The notes under the pieces are model-generated. The model searched no databases, was not told where the DNA came from, and saw only the letters and a list, made by a program, of their open reading frames with translations. Shown piece after piece: positions 26,284 to 36,379 of a DNA stretch of 64,000 nucleotides. Every line of letters begins with the position of its first letter. Positions within the stretch are counted from its first letter, which is position 1. The position numbers and the translations under genes are program-made. Source of the DNA: Mesorhizobium sp. B2-4-3 (lineage in GTDB: Bacteria; Pseudomonadota; Alphaproteobacteria; Rhizobiales; Rhizobiaceae); the NCBI RefSeq assembly GCF_006442815.1, contig NZ_VFVL01000016.1, forward strand, positions 62,001 to 126,000, read 5' to 3'.

Positions 26284-27102
26284 ATGCCGGGCACATGGCT
26301 GGAAACGATCGGCGTCGAAGTCGAACATCGAAGAATCACGGCCGGCCTGAACTATTATGTGCCCGCTTCGCCCTATCATCGTCTCGGCATCCATGTCGGG
26401 CCGCCCGTTAACGCTTCGTGCCGCTGCGACGGCAGGCAGCTGCGGCGCGTCCAGGCGCATGGCGACATCGACATCGTGCCCGCCGGATTGGATGGCGACT
26501 GGGAGGACGACGCCGACTGCACCATCCTGCGCCTGTGGATCAATCCGGCTCTGGTCCGCCAAGCCGCCTGCGACCTGGACATGGATCCGGACCGGCTTGT
26601 CGTTGAACCGCAATTCCAGCGCCGCGATCCCAGGATCGAACATATCGCCTGGGCACTGGCTAGCGGCCTCAGCCCTGACCAGCCATCGGACCGGCTCTAT
26701 TTCGAAAGCCTGGCAAGGGCACTGGCTGTGCAACTGGTTCAAAGCGCGTCCATGCGGCAGGTGCCGTCGGGACAGACGCTGTCATCCGGCCAGAAGCGCA
26801 GGTTGCGGGAATTCATCGAAGCCAACCTGGACCAGGATCTCTCGCTGGATGATCTGGCTGAGGTGGCAGCGATCAGCGTCTCGCATCTGAAGCCGCTGTT
26901 TCGCCGCAGCTTCGGCATGCCAGCGCACCAATTTGTCATTCACCGTCGCGTCGAACGCGCCCGCCTTTTGCTCGACCAGGGCAAGATACCGCTCAGCCAG
27001 ATCGCGCTGGAGGCCGGCTTCGCTCATCAAAGCCACATGGCTCGCAGCATGAAGCGCGTTTTGGGCTTCACTCCTGCAGCGTTCGCTCGCCTGCGACGTT
27101 AA
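26284..27102 (+). CDS. AraC-family transcriptional regulator
   Basis: The 272-residue product has an N-terminal region of about 160 residues without recognisable ligand motifs and a C-terminal AraC domain (about 170-270). The domain has the two helix-turn-helix units LDDLAEVAAISVSHLKPLF and IALEAGFAHQSHMARSMKR, and ends with the usual GFTPAAFARLRR. It sits 103 bases before an NmrA-like gene on the same strand. AraC/NmrA-like pairs are common, and the regulator probably controls that gene. No clear ribosome site precedes the ATG at 26284. Confidence 0.88.
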   Translation: MPGTWLETIGVEVEHRRITAGLNYYVPASPYHRLGIHVGPPVNASCRCDGRQLRRVQAHGDIDIVPAGLDGDWEDDADCTILRLWINPALVRQAACDLDMDPDRLVVEPQFQRRDPRIEHIAWALASGLSPDQPSDRLYFESLARALAVQLVQSASMRQVPSGQTLSSGQKRRLREFIEANLDQDLSLDDLAEVAAISVSHLKPLFRRSFGMPAHQFVIHRRVERARLLLDQGKIPLSQIALEAGFAHQSHMARSMKRVLGFTPAAFARLRR

Positions 27103-27205
27103 GCGGGCAATCCTTATCGTCCTTTTGTGCGTTTCGTCGTCCGTATCGGGGCGACCGATCCTCGCTGATCCGGCATCACTACTCCATGACAACAGGAGAG
27201 TGCAG

Positions 27206-28102
27206 ATGTTCGTGATTCTCGGCGCCACTGGCAAAATTGGGCGTGCAACGATCAGCGCGCTCCGCCGACACAGCCTTCCGATCAGGGCGGTTGTTCGCAA
27301 CGCGTCCAAGGCCGACGAGCTTCGCGCGCTGGGTTGCGACATAGCCTTCGCCGATCTCACGGATGGGCCGGCACTTGTGGAGGCAACAAAAGACGCGTCG
27401 GCGGTTCAGGTGATCTGCCCGACCCTCGTCCAGGCGGAAAATGCCTTGGCCGGGATGAAAGCCACGATCGATACGGTTGCCAGAGCGCTTGCACAAAACC
27501 GCCCGGCGCGTGTCCTGGCGATCTCCGATTATGGTGCGCAACTGCCGACCGGGACCGGCATCACGCTCGCCTTCCACCACCTGGAAGCGCAATTGAGAAC
27601 GCTCCCCGGTTCGCTGACCTTCCTGCGCTCGGCCGAGCATATGCAGAACTGGGGACGCAGCTTGGGCCGGGCATTGCAGACCGGTGTCCTCGGCACCCTG
27701 CATCATCCCTTGTCCAAGTCCTTCCCCACCGTTGCGGCGGACGATGTCGGGCTGATTGCGGCCGACTTGCTGATGTCGGACAGCAGTGATGCGCCGCGCA
27801 TTGTCCATGCCGAGGGACCTCGCCGCTATAGCGTGTTCGACGTAGCGGAGACATTGAGCGCGGCGACAGGTCGTGAAATCGTCGCCCGGGGGATGGCCCG
27901 CAAGGACTGGATTCCGACCCAGACCGCCGGCGGAATGAGCCCGAGCTACGCCGGGCTCGTCGCCGATCTCTTCGACGCGCACAACGCCGGCCGCATCGAT
28001 GCCGAGCAAGGCGTTGGCGAAACAAGAAAGGGCAAGACCGAGCTTCACACGGTTCTGTCGGCACTCCTGCCGGCTGCGCAAAAAGCGGCCGGTCGATCTT
28101 AG
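27206..28102 (+). CDS. NmrA-like NAD(P)-binding protein
   Basis: The 298-residue product has the N-terminal Rossmann motif LGATGKIG at residues 5-12, and VVRNASKADELRALGCDIAFADL, the pattern by which NmrA-like atypical SDRs bind NADP without a classical catalytic Tyr-Lys pair. Relatives act as redox sensors or quinone/isoflavone reductases. AGGAG seven bases before the ATG at 27206 decides the start against an earlier in-frame ATG. It follows the AraC gene and its stop overlaps the stop of the MscS gene by three bases tail to tail (TTAG). Confidence 0.85.
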   Translation: MFVILGATGKIGRATISALRRHSLPIRAVVRNASKADELRALGCDIAFADLTDGPALVEATKDASAVQVICPTLVQAENALAGMKATIDTVARALAQNRPARVLAISDYGAQLPTGTGITLAFHHLEAQLRTLPGSLTFLRSAEHMQNWGRSLGRALQTGVLGTLHHPLSKSFPTVAADDVGLIAADLLMSDSSDAPRIVHAEGPRRYSVFDVAETLSAATGREIVARGMARKDWIPTQTAGGMSPSYAGLVADLFDAHNAGRIDAEQGVGETRKGKTELHTVLSALLPAAQKAAGRS

Positions 28103-30588
28103 CTCGGGTCCGGCTTGCGGCCCCTGCGCTTCATCTTGGCCAGCCGCTCCCGCTCGGCCGCGGCTTCCGCCTCCAGCCTCTCGCGCTCCGCGAATTCGGC
28201 CTCGATCTTGTCGTCGTCGATCGGCCAGGCCTCGTGCTTCTTCGTTTCGACCACGGCGCGAGGCGTCGAGGGTATCTCGATCCGCTCCCCCTCGAAGATA
28301 TCGAAGATGGCGAAGCGGATGTCGTTCTGCACGACGCTGCCGTTCATGATGTCGGCGACGAACACGCGGATTTCGAATTCGAGCGCGGCCGCCCCGAAAT
28401 TGGCGAAGAGAACGAATGGCTCGGGATTCTTCAGCACCATCGGATGGGCGCGCGCAATATCCATCAGGACGGCATGGACGCGTTTGACGTCGCTGCCATA
28501 GGCAACGCCGACCTTGATGTCGATGCGCCCGAGCTTGTTGCGATGCGTCCAGTTGCCGACCGCATTGTTGATGAGGTTCGAGTTGGGCAGGATCACCGCT
28601 TGCCGCTGGAAGGTCTCTATCTCGGTGGCGCGCACGCTGATCTTCCGCACCGTGCCGCTGACGTCGCCCGCGACGATCCAGTCGCCGACCTTGAACGGCC
28701 GCTCTGCAAGCAGGATCAGGCCCGAAACGAAATTCGACACGACATTCTGCAGGCCGAAGCCGATACCCAGCGAAAGCGCACCGGCAACCAGCGCGAGATT
28801 GGAAAGATCGATGCCCGCAGCCGAGATGCCCACCAGGCCGGCAACCGCCACGCCGGCATAGCCGACGCCGAGTCGGATCGAGTTGCGCACGCCGGCATCG
28901 ACCTTGCCGCGCGCCATCACCGAGCCGTCCAGCCAGCCCTGGAACCAGCGCGTCAGGAAATAGCCGATGGCGAAGACGACGATGCCGCTGAGGATGCCGA
29001 GGAAGGAGATGGTCACCGAGCCGATCGCGACCCCTGTCGCCAGCTTGTAGGCCCAGGCCTCGATGTCGCCGGGCTGGAAGCCCCACATCAAAAGGATCAG
29101 CGGCAAGAACACCAGCACGATCATCAGGTTGATGGCGATGCTGACCACCAGGCCGAGCTGGTCGAGGGCGGTGTCCTCGTAGCTGGAGTTTTCTGAAAGC
29201 CATCGCCCGACCGAAGTGTCGGCGAAGCCGCCCTCCTCGCCGATCGCGCGTGCCGACAGGAAGCCGATATAGGCCGTCACCAGAACCGTGCCGGTCACCA
29301 CGACCTGGAACGAGACGAAAAGCGCCAGGCCGATATAGCCGAGCAGTGCCGCCGCGATGGTGAACAGGCCGAGCCCGATGGCGATGAAACGAAGCCAGGT
29401 CGGCCAGGGGCGCCATGAGCCGTCGGCGGTCCTGAAAGGCCGCAGCAGCCCCATCAGGATGAGGATGACGCCGACGATGATGGCGGCGACAAAGCCCCTG
29501 GCGATCGTCAGCGAAAGCGGCGAACCCATCTTCTCGTTGACGACCGACAGGAAGTAATTGAACCCGAGCACCAGCGCCATGGCCGTCGTCAGCCCGACGA
29601 ACCAGCGCGCGGGACCGGTCGCGACCGGGATCAGCCGCCAGTTGGGCAGGCGCGGTTCGAGCGCCGCGTTGGTCAGCCGGTTGACGCAGAACACCATGCC
29701 GATCACCGTCAGCAAGGCATTGAGGAACGTGCCGATATCGCCGCGCAGCACATTGTAATAGTTGAAGAAGAACACCGCCGAGGCGAAGAAGACGCCGAGC
29801 GCCAGGGTCGGCAGCAGCGTCGACCAGAACGCCACCGACAGCCGGCTGAGATAGGAAGGATCCTCGACGCTCGGGTCGGCCTCGAATATGCGGCCGAACA
29901 GGCGCCTGCCGCCGATCAACAGCACCGCCGCCAGCGCCAACGCCATCAGCGTCGCCGCGAGGATCGCCTGGAACTTGAACCTGACGGCGAAGCTCAGCCA
30001 CGACGACACCGCCTTGTAGAGGCCCGAGAACTGGTCGTGCGCGTCGGAAAAGGCCTGCGGGCTCAGCGCGTCCGTCAGGTCGTAGTGCTTGGTGATGACG
30101 CTGCGGAAAAGCTCGCTGCGCATGACAGCGATCTTGTCGACCAGCCCGTTGACGCGGATCGATAGGTTTTGCGCGCTGGCGACGACCGCGTTGATCTGAG
30201 CCTTTTCCGAGGCGAGCGCGGCGCGCTCGTTGCTGACGATCACCGGCTCGGGGGGCTGCCCCTGCGCCGGTGGCGCGCCGAGCACCTCGACACGATTGTT
30301 GATGTCGGTAAGGCGCTGCCGGAATGCCAAGGCGCTGTTCAGCGCCGCCCGCGAGATATCCTCGAGCTGCAACCGGATGTCGACAAGCCCCGGATCGTCC
30401 TGGGCGGGGTCGCTCAGCTTCTTCTCCAGGCCGTCGGTCCTGGCCGTCAGGTCCTGGATGGCCTTGGTCTGGTCGGCGATGAGTTGTGACGAGCCATGGC
30501 CGATCGCTTGCGCCGACGCCTCCAGCGCCGGCTGCCCGAAGGCAGCGACGATGACGACCAGGATCAGGCGAAGCAGGCGGAAGAACAT
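28099..30588 (-). CDS. Large mechanosensitive channel of the MscS family (DUF3772 N-terminal domain)
   Basis: The 829-residue product starts with a signal peptide (MFFRLLRLILVVIVAAFGQP, cut after ASAQA). A periplasmic region of about 200 residues follows with helical coiled-coil character (DUF3772-like). Then come about ten membrane helices and the MscS pore/beta domain around residues 590-760, with the Gly/Ala-rich pore helix FGLQNVVSNFVSGLIL and FKVGDWI. The last 40 residues are highly charged. Such channels open on hypo-osmotic shock and release solutes such as betaine. The ATG at 30588 begins the signal peptide; 94 upstream residues in frame are not membrane-like and reach toward soxB. 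Divergent from the sarcosine oxidase operon, 193 bases apart. Confidence 0.88.
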   Translation of the reverse strand: MFFRLLRLILVVIVAAFGQPALEASAQAIGHGSSQLIADQTKAIQDLTARTDGLEKKLSDPAQDDPGLVDIRLQLEDISRAALNSALAFRQRLTDINNRVEVLGAPPAQGQPPEPVIVSNERAALASEKAQINAVVASAQNLSIRVNGLVDKIAVMRSELFRSVITKHYDLTDALSPQAFSDAHDQFSGLYKAVSSWLSFAVRFKFQAILAATLMALALAAVLLIGGRRLFGRIFEADPSVEDPSYLSRLSVAFWSTLLPTLALGVFFASAVFFFNYYNVLRGDIGTFLNALLTVIGMVFCVNRLTNAALEPRLPNWRLIPVATGPARWFVGLTTAMALVLGFNYFLSVVNEKMGSPLSLTIARGFVAAIIVGVILILMGLLRPFRTADGSWRPWPTWLRFIAIGLGLFTIAAALLGYIGLALFVSFQVVVTGTVLVTAYIGFLSARAIGEEGGFADTSVGRWLSENSSYEDTALDQLGLVVSIAINLMIVLVFLPLILLMWGFQPGDIEAWAYKLATGVAIGSVTISFLGILSGIVVFAIGYFLTRWFQGWLDGSVMARGKVDAGVRNSIRLGVGYAGVAVAGLVGISAAGIDLSNLALVAGALSLGIGFGLQNVVSNFVSGLILLAERPFKVGDWIVAGDVSGTVRKISVRATEIETFQRQAVILPNSNLINNAVGNWTHRNKLGRIDIKVGVAYGSDVKRVHAVLMDIARAHPMVLKNPEPFVLFANFGAAALEFEIRVFVADIMNGSVVQNDIRFAIFDIFEGERIEIPSTPRAVVETKKHEAWPIDDDKIEAEFAERERLEAEAAAERERLAKMKRRGRKPDPS

Positions 30589-30781
30589 GACCTTGTTGGC
30601 GACTCGCGGCCGAAAAATCCTCGAAATTTCCGCTCTTGATAAAGACCGGCATATCGGGCGGCAAGCCATCCCCATCGCATCGGCGGGAGTCGGCCTGTCG
30701 AAAAGCGATGGCGCAATCTTGGCTTTGCGCTTCCCGCCTGCTCTATAGTCTGCCGCTCGCATCATAAGGACGATAGGAAGA

Positions 30782-32041
30782 ATGGCGGAATATTCAGCCT
30801 TTTCGCTGCTCAAGAATGCGCTGACCGGCAACAAGGATTGGAAGCCCGCCTGGCGCAAGCCGGATCCCAAGGCTTCCTATGACGTGATCGTCATCGGCGG
30901 CGGCGGCCACGGCCTCTCGACCGCCTATTATCTTGCCAAAGAACACGGCATCACCAATGTCGCTGTGCTGGAAAAGGGCTGGCTCGGCTCAGGCAATGTC
31001 GGCCGCAACACCACGGCGGTGCGCTCCAACTATCTTTTGCCGCAGAACACCCGCTTCTACGAACATTCGATGAAGCTGTGGGAGAACCTTTCCCACGACC
31101 TCAACTACAACGTCATGTTCTCGCAGCGCGGCTGCCTCAACCTCGCGCATACGCCCGCCCAGCTCGACGATTATGCCAGGCGCGGCAACGCCATGCGCCA
31201 TCTCGGCGTCGATGCCGAGCTGATGAGCGTCGACCGGATCAAGCGGCTTGTCCCGGCGCTGGACGTCTCGGGTTCGGCGCGCTTCCCGGTCCTTGGCGGG
31301 CTGATGCAGCCGCGCGCCGGCACCGCCCGGCACGATGCGGTCGCCTGGGGCTATGCGCGCGGCGCCGACCGGCGCGGCGTCGACATCATCGAGAATTGCG
31401 AGGTCACCGGCTTCCTGCGCGACGGCGGCCGCATCACCGGCGTCACGACGACGCGCGGCGAAATCCGCGCCAAAAAGGTCGCGCTTGCGGTTGCCGGCAG
31501 CACCGGCCAGGTCATGCAGCTTGCCGGCATTTCGCACATGCCGATCGAAAGCCACGTGCTGCAGGCCTTCGTCTCGGAATCGCTGAAACCCGTCGTCGAC
31601 ACCGTTCTCACCTTCGGCATGGGCCATTTCTACATCTCGCAGTCCGACAAGGGCGGCCTCGTCTATGGCGGCGATCTCGACGGCTACAACAGCTACGCGC
31701 AGCGCGGCAGCCTGCCGATCGTCGACGAGGTGATGAGCGAGATGGTGGCGCTGTTCCCGGGCCTGGCTCGGGTGCGCATGCTGCGCTCCTGGGGCGGGCT
31801 GTGCGACATGACGATGGACGGCTCGCCGATCATCGCCGCCGGTCCGCTGCCGGGCATGTATCTCAATTGCGGCTGGTGCTACGGCGGCTTCAAGGCGACG
31901 CCCGCCTCCGGCTGGTGCTTTGCCTACACCATTGCCAAGGACGAGCCGCACGAGTTCAACGCGCCCTTCACGCTCGACCGCTTCTATCGTGGCCTGATCA
32001 TCGACGACAAAGGCCAGGGCGCGACGCCCAGATTGCACTAG
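30782..32041 (+). CDS. soxB: Sarcosine oxidase beta subunit
   Basis: The 419-residue subunit of heterotetrameric sarcosine oxidase carries the FAD site where sarcosine is oxidised to glycine. It shows the dinucleotide fold VIVIGGGGHGLSTAYYLA at about 35-52, the conserved RNTTAVRSNYLLP, and ARHDAV with His184, probably the residue that links FMN covalently in this family. It ends at the usual position for SoxB. AGGA lies just before the ATG. First gene of soxBDAG; soxD follows after 15 bases. Product is cytoplasmic. Role inferred from strong family resemblance and perfect operon order. Confidence 0.96.
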   Translation: MAEYSAFSLLKNALTGNKDWKPAWRKPDPKASYDVIVIGGGGHGLSTAYYLAKEHGITNVAVLEKGWLGSGNVGRNTTAVRSNYLLPQNTRFYEHSMKLWENLSHDLNYNVMFSQRGCLNLAHTPAQLDDYARRGNAMRHLGVDAELMSVDRIKRLVPALDVSGSARFPVLGGLMQPRAGTARHDAVAWGYARGADRRGVDIIENCEVTGFLRDGGRITGVTTTRGEIRAKKVALAVAGSTGQVMQLAGISHMPIESHVLQAFVSESLKPVVDTVLTFGMGHFYISQSDKGGLVYGGDLDGYNSYAQRGSLPIVDEVMSEMVALFPGLARVRMLRSWGGLCDMTMDGSPIIAAGPLPGMYLNCGWCYGGFKATPASGWCFAYTIAKDEPHEFNAPFTLDRFYRGLIIDDKGQGATPRLH

Positions 32042-32056
32042 GGTTTGGATTGAAAA

Positions 32057-32350
32057 ATGTTGATCACCTGTCCCTATTGCGGCCCGCGCGACGTCATCGA
32101 ATTCACCTATCAGGGCGACGGCAACCGCGAGCGGCCGCAGCCGGCCTCGCAGAACCTCGACGCCTGGAACGCCTATGTCTACGACCGGCTGAACCCGGCC
32201 GGCGATCACAACGAGATATGGCAGCATTCCGGCGGCTGCCGCGCGCATCTGAGGGTCGTGCGCAACACCATCACACACGAAATCCTGAGCACCGCCTTCG
32301 CCCGTGGCGGCCACAAATCCGCTGACAACAGGGCGGAGGGCCGCTCGTGA
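32057..32350 (+). CDS. soxD: Sarcosine oxidase delta subunit
   Basis: The 97-residue subunit has the zinc set seen in SoxD: Cys5 and Cys8 in CPYCG, then His57 and Cys61 in HSGGCR. It fills a structural role, holding zinc at the edge of the heterotetramer. Length is close to the family norm. Its stop overlaps the GTG start of soxA (GTGA), coupling the two. Confidence 0.94.
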   Translation: MLITCPYCGPRDVIEFTYQGDGNRERPQPASQNLDAWNAYVYDRLNPAGDHNEIWQHSGGCRAHLRVVRNTITHEILSTAFARGGHKSADNRAEGRS

Positions 32351-35300
32351 GCCCTCGCCGCACGGAGATCGGCGGCCGGATCGACCGGCTGCGCACCATC
32401 CGCTTCACCTTCGACGGCGCGCCTTACACCGGTCACGCCGGCGACACGCTGGCCTCGGCGCTGCTCGCCAACGGCGTGACGCTGTTCGGCCGCTCCTTCA
32501 AATATCACCGCCCGCGCGGCCTGCTTGCCGCCGGCGTCGAGGAGCCGAACGCGCTGGTTACGGTGCTGCGCGGCGAGGTGCGCGAGCCGAACATCGCGGC
32601 CACCATGGTCGAGATCTATGACGGGCTCGTCGCCGTCAGCCAGAACCGTACCCCCTCGCTCGCCTGGGACATAAGCGCGATCAACCAGCTCGGCGGCAAG
32701 ATCCTGTCGGCTGGCTTCTACTACAAGACCTTCATGGGTCCGGTGATCGGCCCGCTGAAGGGCACGCGCTTCTGGATGTTCTGCGAGCATTTCATCCGTC
32801 GCGCAGCCGGCCTCGGCAAGGCCGGCACCGCGCCCGATCCGGCGCGCTACGAGCGCATGAACGCTTTTTGCGACGTGCTGATCGTCGGCTCCGGTCCGGC
32901 CGGCCTGATGGCGGCAAAGGCCGCCGCCGACCAGGGCGCCCGCGTCATCCTCGCCGATCTCGAAGCCAACTTCGGCGGCTCCGCCAACTGGTCGGGCGAA
33001 ACCATCGACGGCATGCCTGCCGCCGACTGGGCCCTGCGCACCGTCGGGCAGCTCGAAGGCAACGACAATGTCCGCCTTTTGCCGCGCACGACGGTGTGGG
33101 GCTATTACGACGGCAACACGCTGGCCGCGCTCGAACGCGTGACCGATCATAAGGAAGTGGCCGCCAAGGGTGAGCCGCGCCAGCGCTACTGGGCGATCCG
33201 CGCAGGCACCGTGGTTCTCGCCACCGGCTCCTTCGAGCGGCCGCTGGTGTTCCCGGGCAACGACCGTCCCGGCGTCATGCTGGCGCATGCGGCGGAACGC
33301 TACGTCAATGAATATGGCGTGCTGCCGGGACAGCGCATCGCGCTCTTCACCAACAACGACAGCGCCTATCGATCGGCCGTTGCCTTCAAGAAGGCCGGCG
33401 CCGCTGTCGTTGCCATCGTCGATGTCCGAAGCGACGTCTCGAACGAAATGCGCCGGCTGGCGAGCGAGGCCGAGGCCGAACTGCTTGCCGCCCATGCCGT
33501 GATTGCGACCGAGGGCGGCAAGGGCCTCACCGGCCTCAAGGTGCAGCGCTTCGACGCCATGAGCGGTGCGCTGAGCGGCGACGAACGCAGCATCCATGCC
33601 GACAGCCTTCTGATGTCCGGCGGCTGGTCACCGACCATCCATCTTGCCAGCCAGGCCGGAGCGAAGGCCGAATGGGACCCGGCCCGGCAGGCCTTCCTGC
33701 CACCGAAGCCGACGCAGCGCTGGCCAAATCAGCAATGGGTTGGCGCAGGTGCCTTCACCGGCGGTTTTTCGACTGCTGAAGCCATCGCCGAAGGCCGCGC
33801 GGTCGGCCTTCAGGCGGCTGGCGGCGCAGTGTCATCCGCTCCCCTGCCCGTGGTCGAGGTCGCCCCCGGCGATCCCGATCCGGCGCCGGTCTTCGAGATC
33901 AAGGCCAAGGGCAAGAGCTTTGTCGACTTCCAGCACGATGTGACGGCCGAAGACGTGCGGCTGGCGCATCGCGAAGGCTTCGTCTCGGTCGAGCACCTGA
34001 AGCGCTACACCACGCTCGGGATGGCGACCGACCAGGGCAAGAACTCCAATGTGCCTGGCCTTGCGATCATGGCCGAGGCGCTCGGCAAGCCGATCCCCGA
34101 AGTCGGCACGACCCGCTTCCGCCCGCCTTACACGGCGGTGTCGATCGGCTCCTTGGCCGCCGAACGCTTCGGCGACCTCAAGCCCGAACGGCTGACGCCG
34201 ATGCATGACTGGCACCTCGCCAATGGCGCGAGGATGTATTCGGCAGGCCTCTGGTACCGCCCGATGATCTACGGCCTTGCCGGCGAGACGGTCGAGCAGG
34301 CCTATGTCCGCGAAGCGAAAGCGACACGCGAAAGCGCCGGCATCGTCGACGTCTCGACGCTGGGCAAGATCGCGGTGCAGGGACCAGACGCGGCTGAACT
34401 CCTCGACCGCGTCTACACCAACATGTTTTCGACGCTCGCGGTCGGCAAGGCCCGTTACGGACTGATGCTGCGCGAGGACGGGCTTGCCTTCGACGACGGC
34501 ACCACCTGGCGGCTCGGCGATCAGGAATTCCTGATGACCACCACCACCGCCAATGCCGGCAAGGTCATGCAGCATCTGGAATATTTCCTCGACGTCATCT
34601 GGCCGGAGCTGAAGGTCACTGTCACCTCCGTCACCGACGAATGGGCGGGCGCGGCGATCGGCGGACCGAACGCGCGCGCCATCCTTGCCTCCTGCGTCAC
34701 CGGCACCGCCGTCGACAACGCCACCCTGCCCTTCATGGGCATCGTCCATGGCCGGATCGCCGGCATCCCGGTGATGATCTGCCGGCTGTCCTTCTCCGGC
34801 GAGATGGCGTTCGAGGTCTATTCCGGCGCCGGCTACGGCACCCACGTCTGGGAAGCACTGATCGAGGCCGGCAAGCCTTTCGGCCTTGTCACCTACGGGC
34901 TCGAGGCGCTGGGCACGATGCGCATCGAGAAGGGCCATGTCACCGGCGCCGAGATCGACGGCCGCACCACCGCGCGCGACCTCCATCTCGACTGGATGCT
35001 GTCGAAGAAGAAGCCCTTCATCGGCTCGGCCATGATGGACCGGGAAGGCCTGATCGGCTCCGACCGGCTGGAGCTGGTCGGGGTGATTGCGCTCGACAAC
35101 CGAGCGCTCAATGGCGGCGGGCATATCGTCGAGGAACTGGACGAGGCCAATCCGCACGGATCGCTCGGTCACATCACCGCATGCTGCTATTCGCCGGCGC
35201 TGGGCAAATATATAGCCCTTGCGCTGGTCAAGGGCGGCAAGGCGCGTCACGGGACTCGCGCCTTCGTCTCCGACCCGCTGCGCAACCGGTTCGGGCCGAT

Positions 35301-35355
35301 CGAGATCGTCTCCAACCACTTCTACGATCCGGACGGGAGCCGCATGCATGGCTGA
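32347..35355 (+). CDS. soxA: Sarcosine oxidase alpha subunit
   Basis: The 1002-residue subunit starts with GTG overlapping soxD. An N-terminal ferredoxin-like domain (about 10-100) carries no iron-sulfur cysteine set, as usual for SoxA. An NAD-type disulfide-oxidoreductase fold follows, with VLIVGSGPAGLMAAKAAA near residue 178. The C-terminal half (about 600-1000) is GcvT-like and binds tetrahydrofolate, turning the formaldehyde released from sarcosine into 5,10-methylene-THF. Electrons pass from FAD through FMN to oxygen, giving hydrogen peroxide. Its stop overlaps the soxG start by 8 bp. Confidence 0.95.
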   Translation: MSPRRTEIGGRIDRLRTIRFTFDGAPYTGHAGDTLASALLANGVTLFGRSFKYHRPRGLLAAGVEEPNALVTVLRGEVREPNIAATMVEIYDGLVAVSQNRTPSLAWDISAINQLGGKILSAGFYYKTFMGPVIGPLKGTRFWMFCEHFIRRAAGLGKAGTAPDPARYERMNAFCDVLIVGSGPAGLMAAKAAADQGARVILADLEANFGGSANWSGETIDGMPAADWALRTVGQLEGNDNVRLLPRTTVWGYYDGNTLAALERVTDHKEVAAKGEPRQRYWAIRAGTVVLATGSFERPLVFPGNDRPGVMLAHAAERYVNEYGVLPGQRIALFTNNDSAYRSAVAFKKAGAAVVAIVDVRSDVSNEMRRLASEAEAELLAAHAVIATEGGKGLTGLKVQRFDAMSGALSGDERSIHADSLLMSGGWSPTIHLASQAGAKAEWDPARQAFLPPKPTQRWPNQQWVGAGAFTGGFSTAEAIAEGRAVGLQAAGGAVSSAPLPVVEVAPGDPDPAPVFEIKAKGKSFVDFQHDVTAEDVRLAHREGFVSVEHLKRYTTLGMATDQGKNSNVPGLAIMAEALGKPIPEVGTTRFRPPYTAVSIGSLAAERFGDLKPERLTPMHDWHLANGARMYSAGLWYRPMIYGLAGETVEQAYVREAKATRESAGIVDVSTLGKIAVQGPDAAELLDRVYTNMFSTLAVGKARYGLMLREDGLAFDDGTTWRLGDQEFLMTTTTANAGKVMQHLEYFLDVIWPELKVTVTSVTDEWAGAAIGGPNARAILASCVTGTAVDNATLPFMGIVHGRIAGIPVMICRLSFSGEMAFEVYSGAGYGTHVWEALIEAGKPFGLVTYGLEALGTMRIEKGHVTGAEIDGRTTARDLHLDWMLSKKKPFIGSAMMDREGLIGSDRLELVGVIALDNRALNGGGHIVEELDEANPHGSLGHITACCYSPALGKYIALALVKGGKARHGTRAFVSDPLRNRFGPIEIVSNHFYDPDGSRMHG

Positions 35356-35950
35356 GCAGCATTTGCCCGAACGCCAATCGCCGCTCGAGCCGGAGTATCA
35401 TCCGGGTTCGCACGGCAATTTCGAACATGGCGTCGACGTCATCCTGTCCGAGACGCGGCCGGGCTCGATCCTGCAGCTCGCCGCATGGCCGGGCGAAGAG
35501 AAGCGTCTGATCGAAATTATCCGCAAGGTCGCTGGGCTCGCTCTGCCCGACGGCGCCGGCGGCGGCGTGAGCAGCGGCGCCCGCGCCGTTTTCGGCTTCG
35601 CGCCGGGGAAATTCACCGTGGTGGACGAGGCCGAAGGTTTGGCTCAGGCCTTTGCCGGATCGATCACGCCGGCGATCGGCACGCTCACCGACCTTTCGCA
35701 TGGCCGCACCGCGATCCGTATCGCCGGCCCGAAGGCCGAATGGGTGATGGCGAAATTCTTTGCCATCGACTTCGCCTTGCCGGCCTTCCCGCTCGGCGCT
35801 GGACGTTCGACCAACCATCACGACGTCTTCGCGCAGATCCAGCGCAGCGGCGCCGACCAGTTCGATATCTACGTCTTCCGCTCCTTCGCGCGCTCGTTCT
35901 GGAAGGCTTTGTGCCACGCCTCGGAAGAAGTCGGCTACGAGGTGCAATAG
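35348..35950 (+). CDS. soxG: Sarcosine oxidase gamma subunit
   Basis: The 200-residue subunit has the SoxG features: RSNYLL-type contacts are absent, but GTLTDLSHGRTAIRI and DIYVFRSFARSFWKAL are typical of the C-terminal half that packs against the alpha subunit. The ATG at 35348 lies inside the soxA end, which is the usual arrangement; an upstream frame is read-through of soxA. It is the last gene of the operon; the convergent VOC gene ends 18 bases after its stop. No terminator is visible between them. Confidence 0.92.
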   Translation: MAEQHLPERQSPLEPEYHPGSHGNFEHGVDVILSETRPGSILQLAAWPGEEKRLIEIIRKVAGLALPDGAGGGVSSGARAVFGFAPGKFTVVDEAEGLAQAFAGSITPAIGTLTDLSHGRTAIRIAGPKAEWVMAKFFAIDFALPAFPLGAGRSTNHHDVFAQIQRSGADQFDIYVFRSFARSFWKALCHASEEVGYEVQ

Positions 35951-35968
35951 GCGTGGTCTGCGTGCCGT

Positions 35969-36379
35969 TTACGCGTTTTGCTCAACCGTCCTCCAATCGG
36001 CGTTCTGCAGGACAACGCGATAGCCGTCGCAATCCTCAAAAGTGACGCCTTGCCTGTCCCAATAGGGATTGAAGGACGGGACCGTGGCATAGCCGTGGTC
36101 CTTCATGCGCCGCACGGCCGATTCCCAGGCGTCATGGTCCGGGAGATAGAAGACAACGAGATTGTCGGCGGTAGGCGCCCGGCCCGCATCGTGGTTGTGG
36201 GCGTGGGTAAATTCGAAATGGTAGGAGTCGCCGGGCTGCCCGAGCATGACACCGTCGAAGCCGTCATGGTTGTCGAAGCGAAACAGCTCCTGAAGACCGA
36301 GACCATCCCTGTAGAAGCGGACAACGGCCGCGAGGTCGTTGGTGGGCCGCGCCACGCGCAAGACGAGGTGAGGTTTCAT
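35969..36379 (-). CDS. VOC-family (glyoxalase/bleomycin resistance-like) protein
   Basis: The 136-residue product has two beta-alpha-beta-beta-beta units: LVLRVARPTNDLAAVVRFYRDGL starts the first, with a His/Glu metal site (His4 and, in HFEF, Glu). The second has VVFYLPDHDAWESAV and ends QGVTFEDCDGYRVVL, with the second Asp/Glu-type ligand area. VOC proteins are glyoxalases, dioxygenases or drug-binding proteins; the substrate is not visible. GGAAA lies six bases before the ATG. Its start overlaps the end of the frameshifted DMT gene by 4 bp, so both belong to one transcript. Confidence 0.85.
   Translation of the reverse strand: MKPHLVLRVARPTNDLAAVVRFYRDGLGLQELFRFDNHDGFDGVMLGQPGDSYHFEFTHAHNHDAGRAPTADNLVVFYLPDHDAWESAVRRMKDHGYATVPSFNPYWDRQGVTFEDCDGYRVVLQNADWRTVEQNA

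Noticed and set aside
27179..30664. A 1161-codon minus-strand open frame
   Set aside because: Runs out of frame through the MscS gene and antisense through the NmrA gene; no domains.
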